From Egibacter sp. (GTDB taxonomy: Bacteria > Actinomycetota > Nitriliruptoria > Euzebyales > Egibacteraceae), in NCBI GenBank assembly GCA_003553795.1, contig PWFH01000095.1, positions 1-54,613 of the forward strand: 54,613 bases of DNA, written 5' to 3'. A program made the position numbers and the translations under genes. The notes beneath the pieces were generated by a model. That model was given only the letters and a program-made list of their open reading frames with translations, had not been told where the DNA came from and did not search any database. Positions 18,574-28,115 of the stretch are shown piece by piece (the first letter of the stretch is position 1; each line of letters begins with the position of its first letter).

Positions 18574-18623
18574 GCAACGCCCGGGTTGCCCGGCCCCGGC
18601 GTGCCCTCGGCCAACGGTGACGG

Positions 18624-19136
18624 TCAGTTGGCTTGCGGCTGGTCGGGCAGCGAGGTGAGGACCCCCCGCAGCAGGAGCAGCAACGGCGCGGCCAGCAGCA
18701 CCGCCCAGGCCGCCGCGCCGACCGCCTCGAGGAGGAGGCTCACGAGGTCGGGTCCGTCGACGCCGAGGACGACCTCGAGGAGGCGGGAGAGCAGCACGAC
18801 GGCTGCGCTGCCCACCGCGGAGGCCAACGTCTGGCCGAGGAGCTCGTTGGCGGCGAGGTAGGGGCGGGCCGCCCCCGCCGCGTAGCCGACGAGGAGGAAG
18901 ACGAGCGCGGAGGTGCCGAGGATCGTCTCGCCCGAGGCGAGGAGGTCGACGACGAGGCCGGCGGCGAAGCCGTAGCGCAGGCCGGTGCCGGGGCCCTCGA
19001 GCAGCCCGAGCGCGAGGACGGTGAGCACGACGAGGTCGGGCACGATCCCGGCCACGGCCGCCGCCGGCGCGACGACGGTCTGCACGAGCAGCGCCGTCAC
19101 GAGCACGAGGGCGAGGACCGCCCCTCGGAGGATCAC
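18624..19136 (-). CDS. mreD: Rod shape-determining protein MreD
   Basis: The 170-residue membrane protein has five to six hydrophobic helices and the MreD-like segments QTVVAPAAAVAGIVPDLVVLTVLALGLLEG and GFAAGLVVDLL. MreD has weak sequence conservation, so size, topology and position between mreC and mrdA decide the call. The start overlaps the mreC stop by 4 nt (19133-19136). Confidence 0.9.
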   Translation of the reverse strand: MILRGAVLALVLVTALLVQTVVAPAAAVAGIVPDLVVLTVLALGLLEGPGTGLRYGFAAGLVVDLLASGETILGTSALVFLLVGYAAGAARPYLAANELLGQTLASAVGSAAVVLLSRLLEVVLGVDGPDLVSLLLEAVGAAAWAVLLAAPLLLLLRGVLTSLPDQPQAN

Positions 19137-20092
19137 TCGTCCTCCGCGCCGCCGTTGGCGTCCTCGTCGTCGGCGTCCTCGTCGTCGGCGTCCTCGTCGT
19201 CGGGATCGGACGGCGGGTCGGGGCGCTCGCCCTCCTCGGGCTCGACGACCTCGTCGGGGTCGAGGTCGGCTGGCGCCTCGGGCGCGTCGAGGACGACCTG
19301 CACGAAGGAGAGGCGCCGGAAGTCGACGTAGGGGCGCACGAGGAGGAAGCGCTCGCTCGTGCCGGCGCCCTGCTCCTCGATGATCTCGCCGATCGGCAGC
19401 CCGTCAGGGATCGTCGAGGCCTGGAAGGTGCGGGTGACGACCTCGTCACCCGGCTCGGCATCGGCCTCGGGGTCGAGCAGCTCGAGCTGGAAGGGGTCGG
19501 CGCCCTGGCCTCGCAGCAGTCCGGTCTCGGCGTTCTCGGCCACACGCACTGCGTAGCGCGCGCTCGGGCTCGTGAGGAGCTCGACGCGGGCGTGCGAGGC
19601 GGTCGCCTCGGTGACCTTGCCGACGAGACCTCGGGCGGAGAGCACGGCCATGCCGACCTCGACGCCCTGGTCGGCGCCGGTGTCGACGAGGACCGTCGAG
19701 CCCTGCTCACCGGGCGGCTGGCCGATGACGCGCGCCGCGCTCGTGGTGAGCTCGAGTCGTTCGCGCATCTCGAGCAGCTCACGCAGCTCTGCATTCTCCC
19801 GCTCGAGGTTCGCCACGCTCGGCAGCTGCTCGGTGAGCTCGTTGAGCTCGGCCTCGAGGGCGGTGTTCTGCTCGCGCAGCGAGCCGAGCTCGCCGATCGC
19901 CGCGACGAACGAGCCGACGGGTCGCACGACCGCGGCGAAGCCCTCCTGGACCGGCGAGAACACGACGACCGCACCGCGGCGCACCGCCGAGGTGAAGCCG
20001 TCGTCGCCGAGGCGGTAGTCGATCGTGATGAGCACGAGCGCCACGAGCGTGAAGACGGCGAGGAGGGTCCTGCTGCGTCGTCGGTCAGCCAT
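19133..20092 (-). CDS. mreC: Rod shape-determining protein MreC
   Basis: The 319-residue bitopic protein has a single N-terminal anchor (LLAVFTLVALVLITIDY). A coiled coil follows (LREQNTALEAELNELTEQ to NAELRELLEMRERL), then two beta-barrel domains (ARVIGQPPGEQGSTVLVDTGADQGVEVGMAV). It scaffolds PBP2/RodA in the periplasm. The C-terminus (about residues 275-319) is a very acidic tail with three DDEDA repeats encoded by three perfect 15-bp DNA units. That tail would lie outside the membrane. No clear SD is seen, so translation may rely on coupling within the mreBCD transcript. Confidence 0.94.
   Translation of the reverse strand: MADRRRSRTLLAVFTLVALVLITIDYRLGDDGFTSAVRRGAVVVFSPVQEGFAAVVRPVGSFVAAIGELGSLREQNTALEAELNELTEQLPSVANLERENAELRELLEMRERLELTTSAARVIGQPPGEQGSTVLVDTGADQGVEVGMAVLSARGLVGKVTEATASHARVELLTSPSARYAVRVAENAETGLLRGQGADPFQLELLDPEADAEPGDEVVTRTFQASTIPDGLPIGEIIEEQGAGTSERFLLVRPYVDFRRLSFVQVVLDAPEAPADLDPDEVVEPEEGERPDPPSDPDDEDADDEDADDEDANGGAEDE
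19157..19201. repeat. Three perfect 15-bp tandem repeats at the 3' end of mreC
   Basis: The unit GGCGTCCTCGTCGTC (plus strand) occurs at 19157-19171, 19172-19186 and 19187-19201. It encodes the DDEDA repeats of the MreC acidic tail and can change copy number without a frameshift. Confidence 0.9.
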
Positions 20093-20146
20093 CGGCGCGA
20101 GAGGGCGACGATCGCCACCGGCAGGGGCCGGCGGCGCGGTCGCCGA

Positions 20147-21199
20147 TCAGGTTCGGGAGCTCGAGATGAGCACGCGCTTGAGGGCCTCGAACTCCTCGAG
20201 CGCCTTGCCGGAGCCGATCGCCACGGAGTTGAGCGGGTTGTCGGCGGAGTGGATCGGCATGCCGGTCTCGTGCTTGAGGCGCTCGTCGAGGCCCTGCAGC
20301 ATCGCGCCACCGCCGGTAAGGACGATGCCCTTGTCCATGATGTCGGCGGCGAGCTCGGGCGGGCAGCGGTCGAGGGTGTTCTTCACCGCGTCGACGATCG
20401 AGTTCACCGGCTCCTCGATCGCGCGGCGGACCTCCTCGGCGGAGATGACGATGGTCTTCGGCAGGCCGCTGACGAGGTCGCGCCCGCGGATCTCGGCGTG
20501 GTTCTCCTCCGGCAGCGGGAACGCCGAGCCGATCGCCATCTTGATCTCCTCGGCGGTCCGCTCGCCGAGCATGAGGGAGTACTCCTTCTTCACGTAGTTG
20601 ATGATCGACTCGTCGAGCTCGTCGCCGCCGATGCGGATCGAGGCGCTCGTGACGATGCCGCCGAGGGAGATGACCGCGACCTCGGTCGTGCCGCCGCCGA
20701 TGTCGACGACCATGTTGCCGGCGGGCTCGTGCACGGGCAGGCCCGCGCCGATCGCCGCGGCCATGGGCTCCTCGATGATGTAGGCCGCGCGGGCCCCCGC
20801 CTGCACCGAGGCCTCCTCGACGGCGCGCTGCTCGACGCCGGTGATGCCCGAGGGCACGCAGACGATGACGCGCGGCTTGTTCATGAACGCGAAGTAGCGG
20901 CGGCGGTGGACCTTCTGGATGAAGTACCGCAGCATCTTCTCGGTCACGTCGAAGTCGGCGATGACGCCGTCCTTGAGCGGCCGGATCGCGACGATGTGGC
21001 CGGGCGTGCGGCCGATCATGCGCTTGGCCTCGCTGCCGACGGCGAGGATCGCCCCGTTCTTCGTGTTGATCGCCACGACGCTCGGCTCGTTGAGCACGAT
21101 GCCGCGACCGCGGACGTAGACGAGGGTGTTGGCGGTCCCGAGGTCCACGGCGATGTCGCGACCGAAGAACTGGAACACCGAGAAGGACTGTTGAGCCAC
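20147..21199 (-). CDS. mreB: Rod shape-determining protein MreB
   Basis: The 350-residue actin homologue forms membrane filaments that organise lateral wall synthesis. ATPase signatures are intact: [19 protein letters not shown] (phosphate 1), [18 protein letters not shown] (phosphate 2) and [14 protein letters not shown] (adenosine motif). GTG 21199 is chosen for its SD (GAGGA, 6-nt spacing) and because the family begins here. Having a full mreBCD set implies a rod-shaped, laterally growing cell, which sets it apart from the polar-growing mycobacteria and corynebacteria that lack MreB. A 13-nt inverted repeat (AACGGG T CCCGTT, 21275-21287) lies in its upstream region. Confidence 0.96.
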   Translation of the reverse strand: MAQQSFSVFQFFGRDIAVDLGTANTLVYVRGRGIVLNEPSVVAINTKNGAILAVGSEAKRMIGRTPGHIVAIRPLKDGVIADFDVTEKMLRYFIQKVHRRRYFAFMNKPRVIVCVPSGITGVEQRAVEEASVQAGARAAYIIEEPMAAAIGAGLPVHEPAGNMVVDIGGGTTEVAVISLGGIVTSASIRIGGDELDESIINYVKKEYSLMLGERTAEEIKMAIGSAFPLPEENHAEIRGRDLVSGLPKTIVISAEEVRRAIEEPVNSIVDAVKNTLDRCPPELAADIMDKGIVLTGGGAMLQGLDERLKHETGMPIHSADNPLNSVAIGSGKALEEFEALKRVLISSSRT

Positions 21200-21438
21200 G
21201 ATCGTTCCTCGTGAGGGTTCGCCGGTGCACCGGACGGGCGTCCGTGCAGCAAAGCGTAGCGACCCGATGCCCACAACGGGTCCCGTTCGAGGGTACACGT
21301 CGGTGGCAAGCCCCGACAACGGTGCCCAACCGGACCCCCGGGACGCCGGCTGTGCGGGGTGCCCCGGGACGACACCGAGTGCGGGGACGGCTTGCGGAGG
21401 GCGACGGATGCCGCTCGTCGTGCGGCCGGAGCGGCGCA

Positions 21439-21894
21439 CTACAGCGCGCCGAGCCGCGCGAGGCTCACCCAGTCGGGGTCGCCCACGACGAGGTGGTCGA
21501 GGAGCTCGATCCCGGTGGTCTGGCCCGCCTCGGTGAGGCGGCGGGTGACCTGGCGGTCGTCGGCCGAGGGCGTCGGGTCCCCCGATGGATGGTTGTGGGC
21601 GACGACGATCGCCGAGGCCCCGGCGAGCAGCGCGTCGCGGTAGATCTCCCGTGGACTCATGAAGGTGTGATCGGCGGTGCCCGTCGACACCGTCGCGACG
21701 ATGATGAGGCGGTGCTTCGTGTCGAGCGCGACCAGGAGGCAGTGCTCCCGGTCGGCGCCGGCCAGGCGCGGCGCGACGAGCTCCGCGGCGTCCTCGGGCC
21801 GGCTGACCTGCGGCCGGCCCGCGGGTGGGCCCGGCCGGAACGTGCGCTCGAGGGCGGCGCAGGAAGGGCAGCCGGTGTCGGGGACGGCGGTCAC
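21439..21894 (-). CDS. radC: Short RadC/JAB-domain protein
   Basis: The 151-residue protein holds the JAB metalloprotease-like fold with the metal motif [14 protein letters not shown] (HxH...S..D). It lacks the N-terminal helix-hairpin-helix region of full-length RadC. The N-terminus has a CPSC motif. GTG 21894 has GAGGAG with 5-nt spacing. RadC genes are commonly found beside mreB. The old DNA-repair label has been questioned and the real function of RadC is not settled, so only the fold is certain. A peptidase acting on an unknown substrate is possible. Confidence 0.82.
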   Translation of the reverse strand: MTAVPDTGCPSCAALERTFRPGPPAGRPQVSRPEDAAELVAPRLAGADREHCLLVALDTKHRLIIVATVSTGTADHTFMSPREIYRDALLAGASAIVVAHNHPSGDPTPSADDRQVTRRLTEAGQTTGIELLDHLVVGDPDWVSLARLGAL

Positions 21895-22032
21895 GGGCGC
21901 TCCTCTCAGGTGGGGGATGCGCGCATCGTGCCCCGCGTTGGCGCGGCCGGGTCCGCTCGGTGGGTCCGCGCTGTGGACGACGGGCCGCTGCCCTCCCGGT
22001 CACCCGCCTCGGGGTCCCCCGCCACCCACCGC

Positions 22033-22074
22033 GGCGGATGGCGGCTCACAGCGCTGTGAGCACCCGGATCCGCC
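22033..22074. other. Nested inverted repeats between radC and ndk
   Basis: GCTCACAGCGCTGTGAGC (22044-22061) is a perfect 18-bp palindrome. It is flanked by outer arms GGCGGAT (22033-22039) and ATCCGCC (22068-22074). The structure begins 44 nt beyond the ndk stop. It could be a terminator for ndk, although it has no T tract, or a dimeric operator upstream of radC. Confidence 0.6.
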
Positions 22075-22117
22075 ACTCGGCGTGGCGGGGCGAGCCCTCC
22101 TCGGGAGCGGGAGGTGG

Positions 22118-22528
22118 CTAGCCCTCGTCGGGGAAGAAGATCGCGACCTCGCGGGCGGCGCTGGTCGGCGAGTCGGAGCCGTGGACGATGTTCTCGCCGA
22201 TCTCGGTGGCGAAGTCCCCGCGGATCGACCCTGGGACGGCGTCGCTGGGGTTGGTCGCACCCATGATCCCCCGCATGCCTGCGATCGCGTCGGGGCCCTC
22301 GACGACCATGGCCACGAGTGGGCCTGAGGTGATGAAGTCGACGAGGCCGCCGTAGAACGGCTTGTCGACGTGCTCGGCGTAGTGCGCCTCGGCGGTCTCC
22401 CGCGAGATCTGCCGCAGCTCCATGCGGTGCAGGGAGAGCCCCTTGCGCTCGATGCGGCTGATGACCTCGCCGACGAGGCCGCGGGCCACGCCGTCGGGCT
22501 TGACGAGGATGAGGGTGCGCTCGCTCAT
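22118..22528 (-). CDS. ndk: Nucleoside diphosphate kinase
   Basis: The 136-residue enzyme transfers gamma-phosphate between NTPs and NDPs through a phospho-His. Motifs are [10 protein letters not shown], the catalytic NIVHGSDS (H116), and an intact C-terminus. ATG 22528 has GGAG about 10 nt upstream. TAGGAT at 22597-22602 may be its promoter, giving a leader of about 60 nt. It sits downstream of folC in the same direction, 160 nt away. Confidence 0.96.
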   Translation of the reverse strand: MSERTLILVKPDGVARGLVGEVISRIERKGLSLHRMELRQISRETAEAHYAEHVDKPFYGGLVDFITSGPLVAMVVEGPDAIAGMRGIMGATNPSDAVPGSIRGDFATEIGENIVHGSDSPTSAAREVAIFFPDEG

Positions 22529-22688
22529 GTGCAGGAGTCTCCTGAGTCCGGTGGGGCGGGGATCGAGCCGGGCCGGCGCGCGGCCCACGGCGGGCGATCC
22601 TACCCGTGCCGCGAGCGGCTGCCGCGGGCCTGGCCGGCCCGCTGGGACGCCGCGGCGCAGGCTGCCGGGGCCGATCGCCGGTCCCGGG

Positions 22689-24011
22689 TCAAGCCACCGG
22701 CAGGCCGAGCGCGGTGCGCGCCTCGCCGACGATCGCCGCCGAGCCGGCGACGACGACCACGTCCTCCTTGGCGGCGAGGCCGCTCGCGCGCTCGATCGCG
22801 GCCGGCAGATCCTCGGCCAGCTCGGGCCGCGGCCGACCCGGCGTCGTCGCCTGCGCGGCGAGCGCGTCGACGTCCGCGGCACGCGGGCTGTCGGGCGGGC
22901 AGAGGACGAGGTGGTCGACGGTCTCGCCGAGCGCGGCGAGCAGCCCGAGGGGGTCGCCCTCGTCGGTGGCGCCGAGCACGAGCACGCGGTGGCGCACCGC
23001 GAACTCCTCGGTGAGCGCCTCGGCGAGGGCCTGGCCGGCCACACCGTCGGCGGCGAGGTCGAGCAGGACGCTCGCATCGTCGGGGCGACGCACGACCTCG
23101 AGGCGCCCGGGCAGGCGGACGGCGGCGAAGCCCTCACGCAGGACGTCGGCGTCGAGGCCGCCGGCGAAGCCGAGGAAGCCCTCGAGCGCGACGAGGGCCG
23201 TCGCAGCGTTGCGCGCCTGGTGCGCACCATGCAGCGGGAGGTAGACCTCGTCGACCTCCCCGGTCACGCCTCCGAGGTCGATCTGCTGCCCGCCGACGGC
23301 GAGGGCGCGCCGCCGCAGACCGGGGGCGCTGCCTGACACACCGGGCTCGCCAACCCTGGCCTCGAGGGCGTCGTCGGCGCCGACGACGACGAGGTGGGCG
23401 CCGCGCCGCTCGGCGACGGTCTCGAGCGCCCCGGCCGCGGCGGGCTGCGGCGCGGCGCCGACGAGCACCGCGTCCTCGCCGACGAGCGCCCCCCAGCGCT
23501 TGGCCTCCTCGGCGACCCCACCGCCGCCCTCGAGGTGGGTGAGCACCGCGGTCTCGGCCCGCGCGACGCTGGCCGCGGTCGCGCGTCCGGCGAGCACCTC
23601 GAGGATGGCGACGTCGACGGGTGCGTCGGCGAAGTGCATGACCGCGAGGGCGGCGACGGTCTCGTCGACGGTCAGCGGCGCGTCGTGGCGCGCGTCGACC
23701 TCCTCGAGGAAGGGGTCGAGCTCGGTCGTGCGCAGCGCGAGGTCCTCCGCCGAGATCGGCTCGGTGGCCACGCGGATGCGCTCCCGGGCGTCCTGGAGGT
23801 GCGGCGCGGTGAGCGTGCCGGCGGTCAGGCCGAGCGCGCCGAGCAGGCAGCCGAGCATCGTCGCCACCGAGGTCTTGCCGTGGCTGCCGAGCACGGCGAT
23901 GCCCGGAGAGGCGGTGTCGGGCCGGCCGAGGAGCTCGAGGAGCAACTGCGTGCGATGCGCCTCACCGCCACCGTCGGGGCCGTCGGCGAGCGCGCGCGCG
24001 AGCGGGTCCAT
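22689..24011 (-). CDS. Mur ligase-family protein, divergent FolC (dihydrofolate/folylpolyglutamate synthase)
   Basis: The 440-residue protein has a Mur-ligase P-loop ([12 protein letters not shown], residues about 43-54), the folate-type [14 protein letters not shown] segment and a C-terminal Rossmann domain. Its ATG overlaps the valS stop by one base (TGATG), and valS-folC is a classic pair, which supports the FolC call. It diverges at key sites. FolC normally has GTNGKGS, GLGGRLDATN and a TNIGLDH motif carrying a metal-binding His. Here these read [18 protein letters not shown] and LTHLEGGG. It may be an altered or inactive FolC, or a Mur ligase for another substrate. A second FolC elsewhere would help decide. 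Confidence 0.72.
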   Translation of the reverse strand: MDPLARALADGPDGGGEAHRTQLLLELLGRPDTASPGIAVLGSHGKTSVATMLGCLLGALGLTAGTLTAPHLQDARERIRVATEPISAEDLALRTTELDPFLEEVDARHDAPLTVDETVAALAVMHFADAPVDVAILEVLAGRATAASVARAETAVLTHLEGGGGVAEEAKRWGALVGEDAVLVGAAPQPAAAGALETVAERRGAHLVVVGADDALEARVGEPGVSGSAPGLRRRALAVGGQQIDLGGVTGEVDEVYLPLHGAHQARNAATALVALEGFLGFAGGLDADVLREGFAAVRLPGRLEVVRRPDDASVLLDLAADGVAGQALAEALTEEFAVRHRVLVLGATDEGDPLGLLAALGETVDHLVLCPPDSPRAADVDALAAQATTPGRPRPELAEDLPAAIERASGLAAKEDVVVVAGSAAIVGEARTALGLPVA

Positions 24012-26653
24012 CAGCCGAGCGCCTCGCGCTGGGCGGTGAGCCGCTCGATCGCCGCGCGCCAGGAGGCGACCTTCTCCCGCTCGGCCTCGACGACCGCGGC
24101 AGGGGCCTTGGCGACGAAGGCCTCGTTGCCGAGCTTGCCCTCCGCGCGGGCGAGCTCGCCGCTCGCGCGCTGCAGCTCGCGGTCGATGCGGTCGCGCTCC
24201 TCGTCGAGGTCGATGACGCCCTCGAGGGGGATATGCAGCTCCGCGCCCGACAGCGCGACCTTGCCCGCCGGCCCGGCGAGGCCGGCCTCGCCCTCGGTGG
24301 CGAAGCGCCAGCTCGCGACGCCGCCGAGGCGGGTGATGCCCGCGAGCCCGCCGTCGAGGACGGCGCGGCGCTCGGGGCTCGCGTGCGCGACGACCTCGAG
24401 GCTGACCGACGGCGCGAGGCCGTGGTCGGCGCGGAAGCGCCGCAGCTCGGTGACGGCCTCCTGCAGCGCGGCGAACTCGGCTTCCGCCGCGGCGTCGCGC
24501 GCACCGACCCCGGTCTCGGGCCAGGCCGCGCCGATGAGCGCCTGCCCCTCGGGATGGCCGTGCAGCGTCTGCCAGAGCTCCTCGGTGACGAAGGGGATGA
24601 CGGGGTGGGCCAGGCGCAGGGCCTCGTCGAGCACGCCGGCGAGGACGCGGTCGGCGACGTCGTCACCGCGGAGCTTCGCGAGCTCGAGGTACCAGTCGCA
24701 GTAGTCGTCCCAGACGAAGTGGTAGAGCAGGCGCACGGCCTTGGCGAGGTCGAACTCGGCGTAGGCCGCGCCGACCTGCGCGCGCGTGTCCTCGAGGCGG
24801 GACAGGATCCAGCGGTCCTCGACCTCGAGCCCACGATCGGGCACCCCCGCGGCGACCTCGCTGCCGTCGAGGCGGGCGAGGACGAACCGCGCGGCGTTCC
24901 ACAGCTTGTTGCAGAAGCGCCGCGCGCCCTCGACCCACTCCTCGGCCAGCGGCGTGTCCTGCCCCGGGTTCGCGCCGCGCAGCAGGGCGAAGCGCAGGGC
25001 ATCGGCGCCGTACTTGTCGATGAAGTCGAGCGGGTCGATGACGTTGCCGAAGGACTTCGACATCTTCTTGCCCTCGGCGTCGCGCACCATCCCGTGGTTG
25101 AAGACGACGTGGAAGGGCACGTCGTCGCGCAGGTGCAGCCCCATCATGAGCATCCGGCTCACCCAGAAGGTGTTGATGTCGTAGCCGGTCTCCATGACGG
25201 CGTTGGGGTACCAGGTCGCGAGCTCGGGGGTGTCGGTGACCGCGCCGGTCCAGCCCAGCGTCGTGAACGGCCACAGCGCCGAGGAGAACCAGGTGTCGAG
25301 GACGTCGACGTCCTGGGTCAGCCCGAGCTCGGCGATCTCCTCGGGGGTGGGGTCGGTGCGGCGCACGTGCACGCCCCCGTCGCGGTCGTACCACGCGGGG
25401 ATGCGGTGGCCCCACCACAGCTGGCGGGAGATGCACCAGTCGTGGAGGTTGTCGAGCCACTCGAGGAAGCCCTTGGCGTTGCGCTCGGGCACGAAGCGCG
25501 TGCGCCCGGCGCGCACCGCCTCGGCGGCGCGGGAGGCCAGCGGGCCGACCTCGACGAACCACTGGTCGGACAGCCGGGGCTCCACGGCGGTGTCGCAGCG
25601 CGAGCAGTGCCCGACCTGGTGGGCGCGGTCGACGACGCTGACGAGGAGGCCGAGGGCGTCGAGGTCGGCCTTGACGCGCTCGCGGGCGGCGTAGCGGTCG
25701 AGCCCGGCGTAGGGGCCGCCGGCCTCGGTGATCCGCGCGTCGTCGTCCATGACGTCGACCGACGGCAGGTCGTGGCGCTGGCCGATCTCGAAGTCGTTGG
25801 GGTCGTGGGCGGGGGTGACCTTGACCGCGCCGGTGCCGAACTCGGGGTCGACCCAGGCGTCGGCGACGACCGGGATCTCGCGGTCGAGCAGCGGCAGGAC
25901 CACCGTCGAGCCGACGAGGTGGCGGTAGCGCTCGTCGTCGGGGTGCACCGCCACCGCGGTGTCGCCGAGCATCGTCTCGACCCGGGTCGTGGCGACGACG
26001 ACGCCGGCGGAGCCGTCGGCGCCGGGGTAGCGCAGCTCGGCGAGCTCGCCGGGGTCCTCGAGGTAGTCGACCTCGATGTCCGACAGCGCGGTCTGGCAGC
26101 GCGGGCACCAGTTGATGATGCGCTCACCCTTGTAGATGAGGCCCTGCTCGTAGAGCAGGCAGAAGGTCTCGCGCACCGCCTCAGCACGCGTCTCATCGAG
26201 GGTGAAGGCCTCACGGCGCCAGTCGCAGGACGCGCCGAGGGAGCGTTGCTGGCGGAGGATGCGCCCGCCGTACTCCTCCTTCCAGGCCCACACCCGCTCG
26301 ACGAAGGCCTCGCGGCCGAGGTCGTGGCGGCTCGTCCCCTCCGCAGCGAGCTCCTTCTCGACGACGTTCTGGGTGGCGATGCCCGCGTGGTCGGTGCCCG
26401 GCAGCCACACGGCGTTCTTGCCCTGCATGCGCGCGTGGCGGACGAGGGCGTCCTCGATCGCGCTCGTGAGGGCGTGGCCGATGTGCAGCGACCCGGTGAC
26501 GTTGGGCGGCGGCATCGCGATGGCGAAGGGCTCGCCCTCGTCGTCGGGCTCGGCGGCGAACCAGCCGCCGTCCTCCCACCAGTCGTAGCGGCGGGGCTCG
26601 ATCTCGGCGGGGTCGTAGCCGGACAGGGTGCGGTGATCGGTGGTCTCGGTCAT
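24011..26653 (-). CDS. valS: Valyl-tRNA synthetase
   Basis: The 880-residue class I synthetase has the HIGH motif (NVTGSLHIGHAL) and KMSKS (EGKKMSKSFGNVIDP). It has an intact CP1 editing domain (TTRVETMLGDTAVAVHPDD, GTGAVKVTPAHDPNDFEIG) and a C-terminal coiled coil (LDEERDRIDRELQRAS). ATG 26653 is chosen over ATG 26662 because TAGGAT (26661-26666) ends exactly 7 nt before it and overlaps the other ATG, so the transcript is probably leaderless. folC follows with a one-base overlap. Confidence 0.97.
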   Translation of the reverse strand: MTETTDHRTLSGYDPAEIEPRRYDWWEDGGWFAAEPDDEGEPFAIAMPPPNVTGSLHIGHALTSAIEDALVRHARMQGKNAVWLPGTDHAGIATQNVVEKELAAEGTSRHDLGREAFVERVWAWKEEYGGRILRQQRSLGASCDWRREAFTLDETRAEAVRETFCLLYEQGLIYKGERIINWCPRCQTALSDIEVDYLEDPGELAELRYPGADGSAGVVVATTRVETMLGDTAVAVHPDDERYRHLVGSTVVLPLLDREIPVVADAWVDPEFGTGAVKVTPAHDPNDFEIGQRHDLPSVDVMDDDARITEAGGPYAGLDRYAARERVKADLDALGLLVSVVDRAHQVGHCSRCDTAVEPRLSDQWFVEVGPLASRAAEAVRAGRTRFVPERNAKGFLEWLDNLHDWCISRQLWWGHRIPAWYDRDGGVHVRRTDPTPEEIAELGLTQDVDVLDTWFSSALWPFTTLGWTGAVTDTPELATWYPNAVMETGYDINTFWVSRMLMMGLHLRDDVPFHVVFNHGMVRDAEGKKMSKSFGNVIDPLDFIDKYGADALRFALLRGANPGQDTPLAEEWVEGARRFCNKLWNAARFVLARLDGSEVAAGVPDRGLEVEDRWILSRLEDTRAQVGAAYAEFDLAKAVRLLYHFVWDDYCDWYLELAKLRGDDVADRVLAGVLDEALRLAHPVIPFVTEELWQTLHGHPEGQALIGAAWPETGVGARDAAAEAEFAALQEAVTELRRFRADHGLAPSVSLEVVAHASPERRAVLDGGLAGITRLGGVASWRFATEGEAGLAGPAGKVALSGAELHIPLEGVIDLDEERDRIDRELQRASGELARAEGKLGNEAFVAKAPAAVVEAEREKVASWRAAIERLTAQREALG

Positions 26654-26660
26654 GCGGGGC

Positions 26661-26666
26661 ATCCTA
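26661..26666 (-). promoter_or_regulatory. -10 box of leaderless valS promoter
   Basis: TAGGAT on the minus strand, then 7 nt, then ATG 26653. It decides the valS start codon. Confidence 0.6.
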
Positions 26667-26737
26667 CGGGCGCGATCGGACGCCGCGCGGCACGGGAGCG
26701 CGCGGCGGGCACGGACAGGGGGTGACCCCGAGGTCGG

Positions 26738-28006
26738 TCAGGCGCTGCGCTCGCGGCGCTCGATGTCCTCGTCGCGGGGCACGAGCGTGGGGTTGACCTT
26801 CTCGCGGACGACCTCGCCGCTGATGACGCACTCGCCGACGTCGGTGAGGCTCGGCAGCTCGTACATCGTGTTGAGCAGGACCTCCTCGAGGATCGCGCGC
26901 AGCCCCCGGGCGCCGGTGCCGCGCAGGATCGCGAGGTCGGCGATGGCCTCGAGCGCGTCGTCGGTGAAGGCGAGCGCAACGTCGTCGTACTCGAAGAACT
27001 TCTGGTACTGCTTGACGAGCGCGTTGCGCGGCTCGGTGAGGATCTTCACGAGCGCGTCGCGGTCGAGGTGCTCGACGCTGGAGACGATCGGCAGCCGGCC
27101 GATGAACTCGGGGATGAGCCCGTAGCGGATGAGGTCCTCGGGCAGGACCTGGTCGAAGAGCTCGGCCTGGTCGCGCTCCCGGCTCGTGCGGACCTCCGAG
27201 CCGAAGCCGACGCCACGACGGCCGAGGCGCTGCTCGATGATCTGCTCGAGCCCGGCGAAGGCCCCTCCGACGATGAAGAGGACGTTGGAGGTGTCGATCT
27301 GGATGAACTCCTGGTGGGGGTGCTTGCGCCCGCCCTGGGGCGGCACCGAGGCCACCGTGCCCTCGAGGATCTTCAAGAGCGCCTGCTGCACCCCCTCGCC
27401 GGAGACGTCCCGGGTGATCGAGGGGTTCTCCGACTTGCGCGCGATCTTGTCGACCTCGTCGATGTAGATGATCCCCGTCTCGGCCTTCTTCGTGTCGAAG
27501 TCCGCGGCCTGGATGAGCTTGAGGAGGATGTTCTCGACGTCCTCGCCGACGTAGCCCGCCTCGGTCAGCGCCGTGGCGTCGGCGATGGCGAACGGCACGT
27601 TGAGGATGCGCGCGAGCGTCTGCGCGAGGAGGGTCTTGCCGGAGCCGGTCGGGCCGAGCAGGAGGATGTTCGACTTCGCGAGCTCGACGTCGTCCTCGCG
27701 CGCGGGAGCGCCGACCCGGATGCGCTTGTAGTGGTTGTAGACCGCGACGGCGAGGGTCTTCTTCGCCTCGTCCTGCCCGACGACGTAGCTGCGGAGGAAG
27801 TCGTAGATCTCGCGGGGCTTGGGCAGGTCACCGGGAGCGAGCTCGGGGGTCTCGGCGAACTCCTCCTCGATGATCTCGTTGCAGAGGTCGATGCACTCGT
27901 CGCAGATGTAGACGCCCGGGCCGGCGATGAGCTTCTTGACCTGCTTCTGCGATTTCCCGCAGAACGAGCACTTCAGCAGGTCGCCCGACTCCCCGAACTT
28001 CGCCAT
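26738..28006 (-). CDS. clpX: ATP-dependent Clp protease ATP-binding subunit ClpX
   Basis: The 422-residue AAA+ unfoldase delivers substrates to ClpP. It has the N-terminal zinc domain (C13, C16, C35, C38), Walker A GPTGSGKT (118-125), Walker [12 protein letters not shown], the GYVGEDVE pore loop and the IGF-like ClpP-docking loop. SD AAAGGA precedes the ATG. It follows clpP by 109 nt with a separate TACGAT box (28051-28056), so it may be transcribed both with clpP and alone. Confidence 0.97.
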   Translation of the reverse strand: MAKFGESGDLLKCSFCGKSQKQVKKLIAGPGVYICDECIDLCNEIIEEEFAETPELAPGDLPKPREIYDFLRSYVVGQDEAKKTLAVAVYNHYKRIRVGAPAREDDVELAKSNILLLGPTGSGKTLLAQTLARILNVPFAIADATALTEAGYVGEDVENILLKLIQAADFDTKKAETGIIYIDEVDKIARKSENPSITRDVSGEGVQQALLKILEGTVASVPPQGGRKHPHQEFIQIDTSNVLFIVGGAFAGLEQIIEQRLGRRGVGFGSEVRTSRERDQAELFDQVLPEDLIRYGLIPEFIGRLPIVSSVEHLDRDALVKILTEPRNALVKQYQKFFEYDDVALAFTDDALEAIADLAILRGTGARGLRAILEEVLLNTMYELPSLTDVGECVISGEVVREKVNPTLVPRDEDIERRERSA

Positions 28007-28050
28007 GGCCTGCCGGTCCTTTGTTCGCTCGCGCGTGGCCAGGTCGTCTC

Positions 28051-28056
28051 ATCGTA
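28051..28056 (-). promoter_or_regulatory. Possible -10 box of clpX
   Basis: TACGAT on the minus strand, about 45 nt before the clpX ATG, in the clpP-clpX gap. No clear -35 is seen. Confidence 0.35.
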
Positions 28057-28115
28057 ACCGACGGCCCACCCTCGAGCGGGGGTCCCTCCACCCGTCGGCA
28101 CGCCGGGGCGACGGA

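Noticed and set aside
18561-18614. TTG 18614 as the mrdA start
   Set aside because: No SD, unconserved residues, and the -10 box at 18568 would lie inside the coding part; GTG 18560 fits better.
21275-21287. Inverted repeat AACGGG T CCCGTT upstream of mreB as an operator
   Set aside because: Perfect but short with a 1-bp centre; in such GC-rich DNA this is too likely by chance to list as a regulatory feature.
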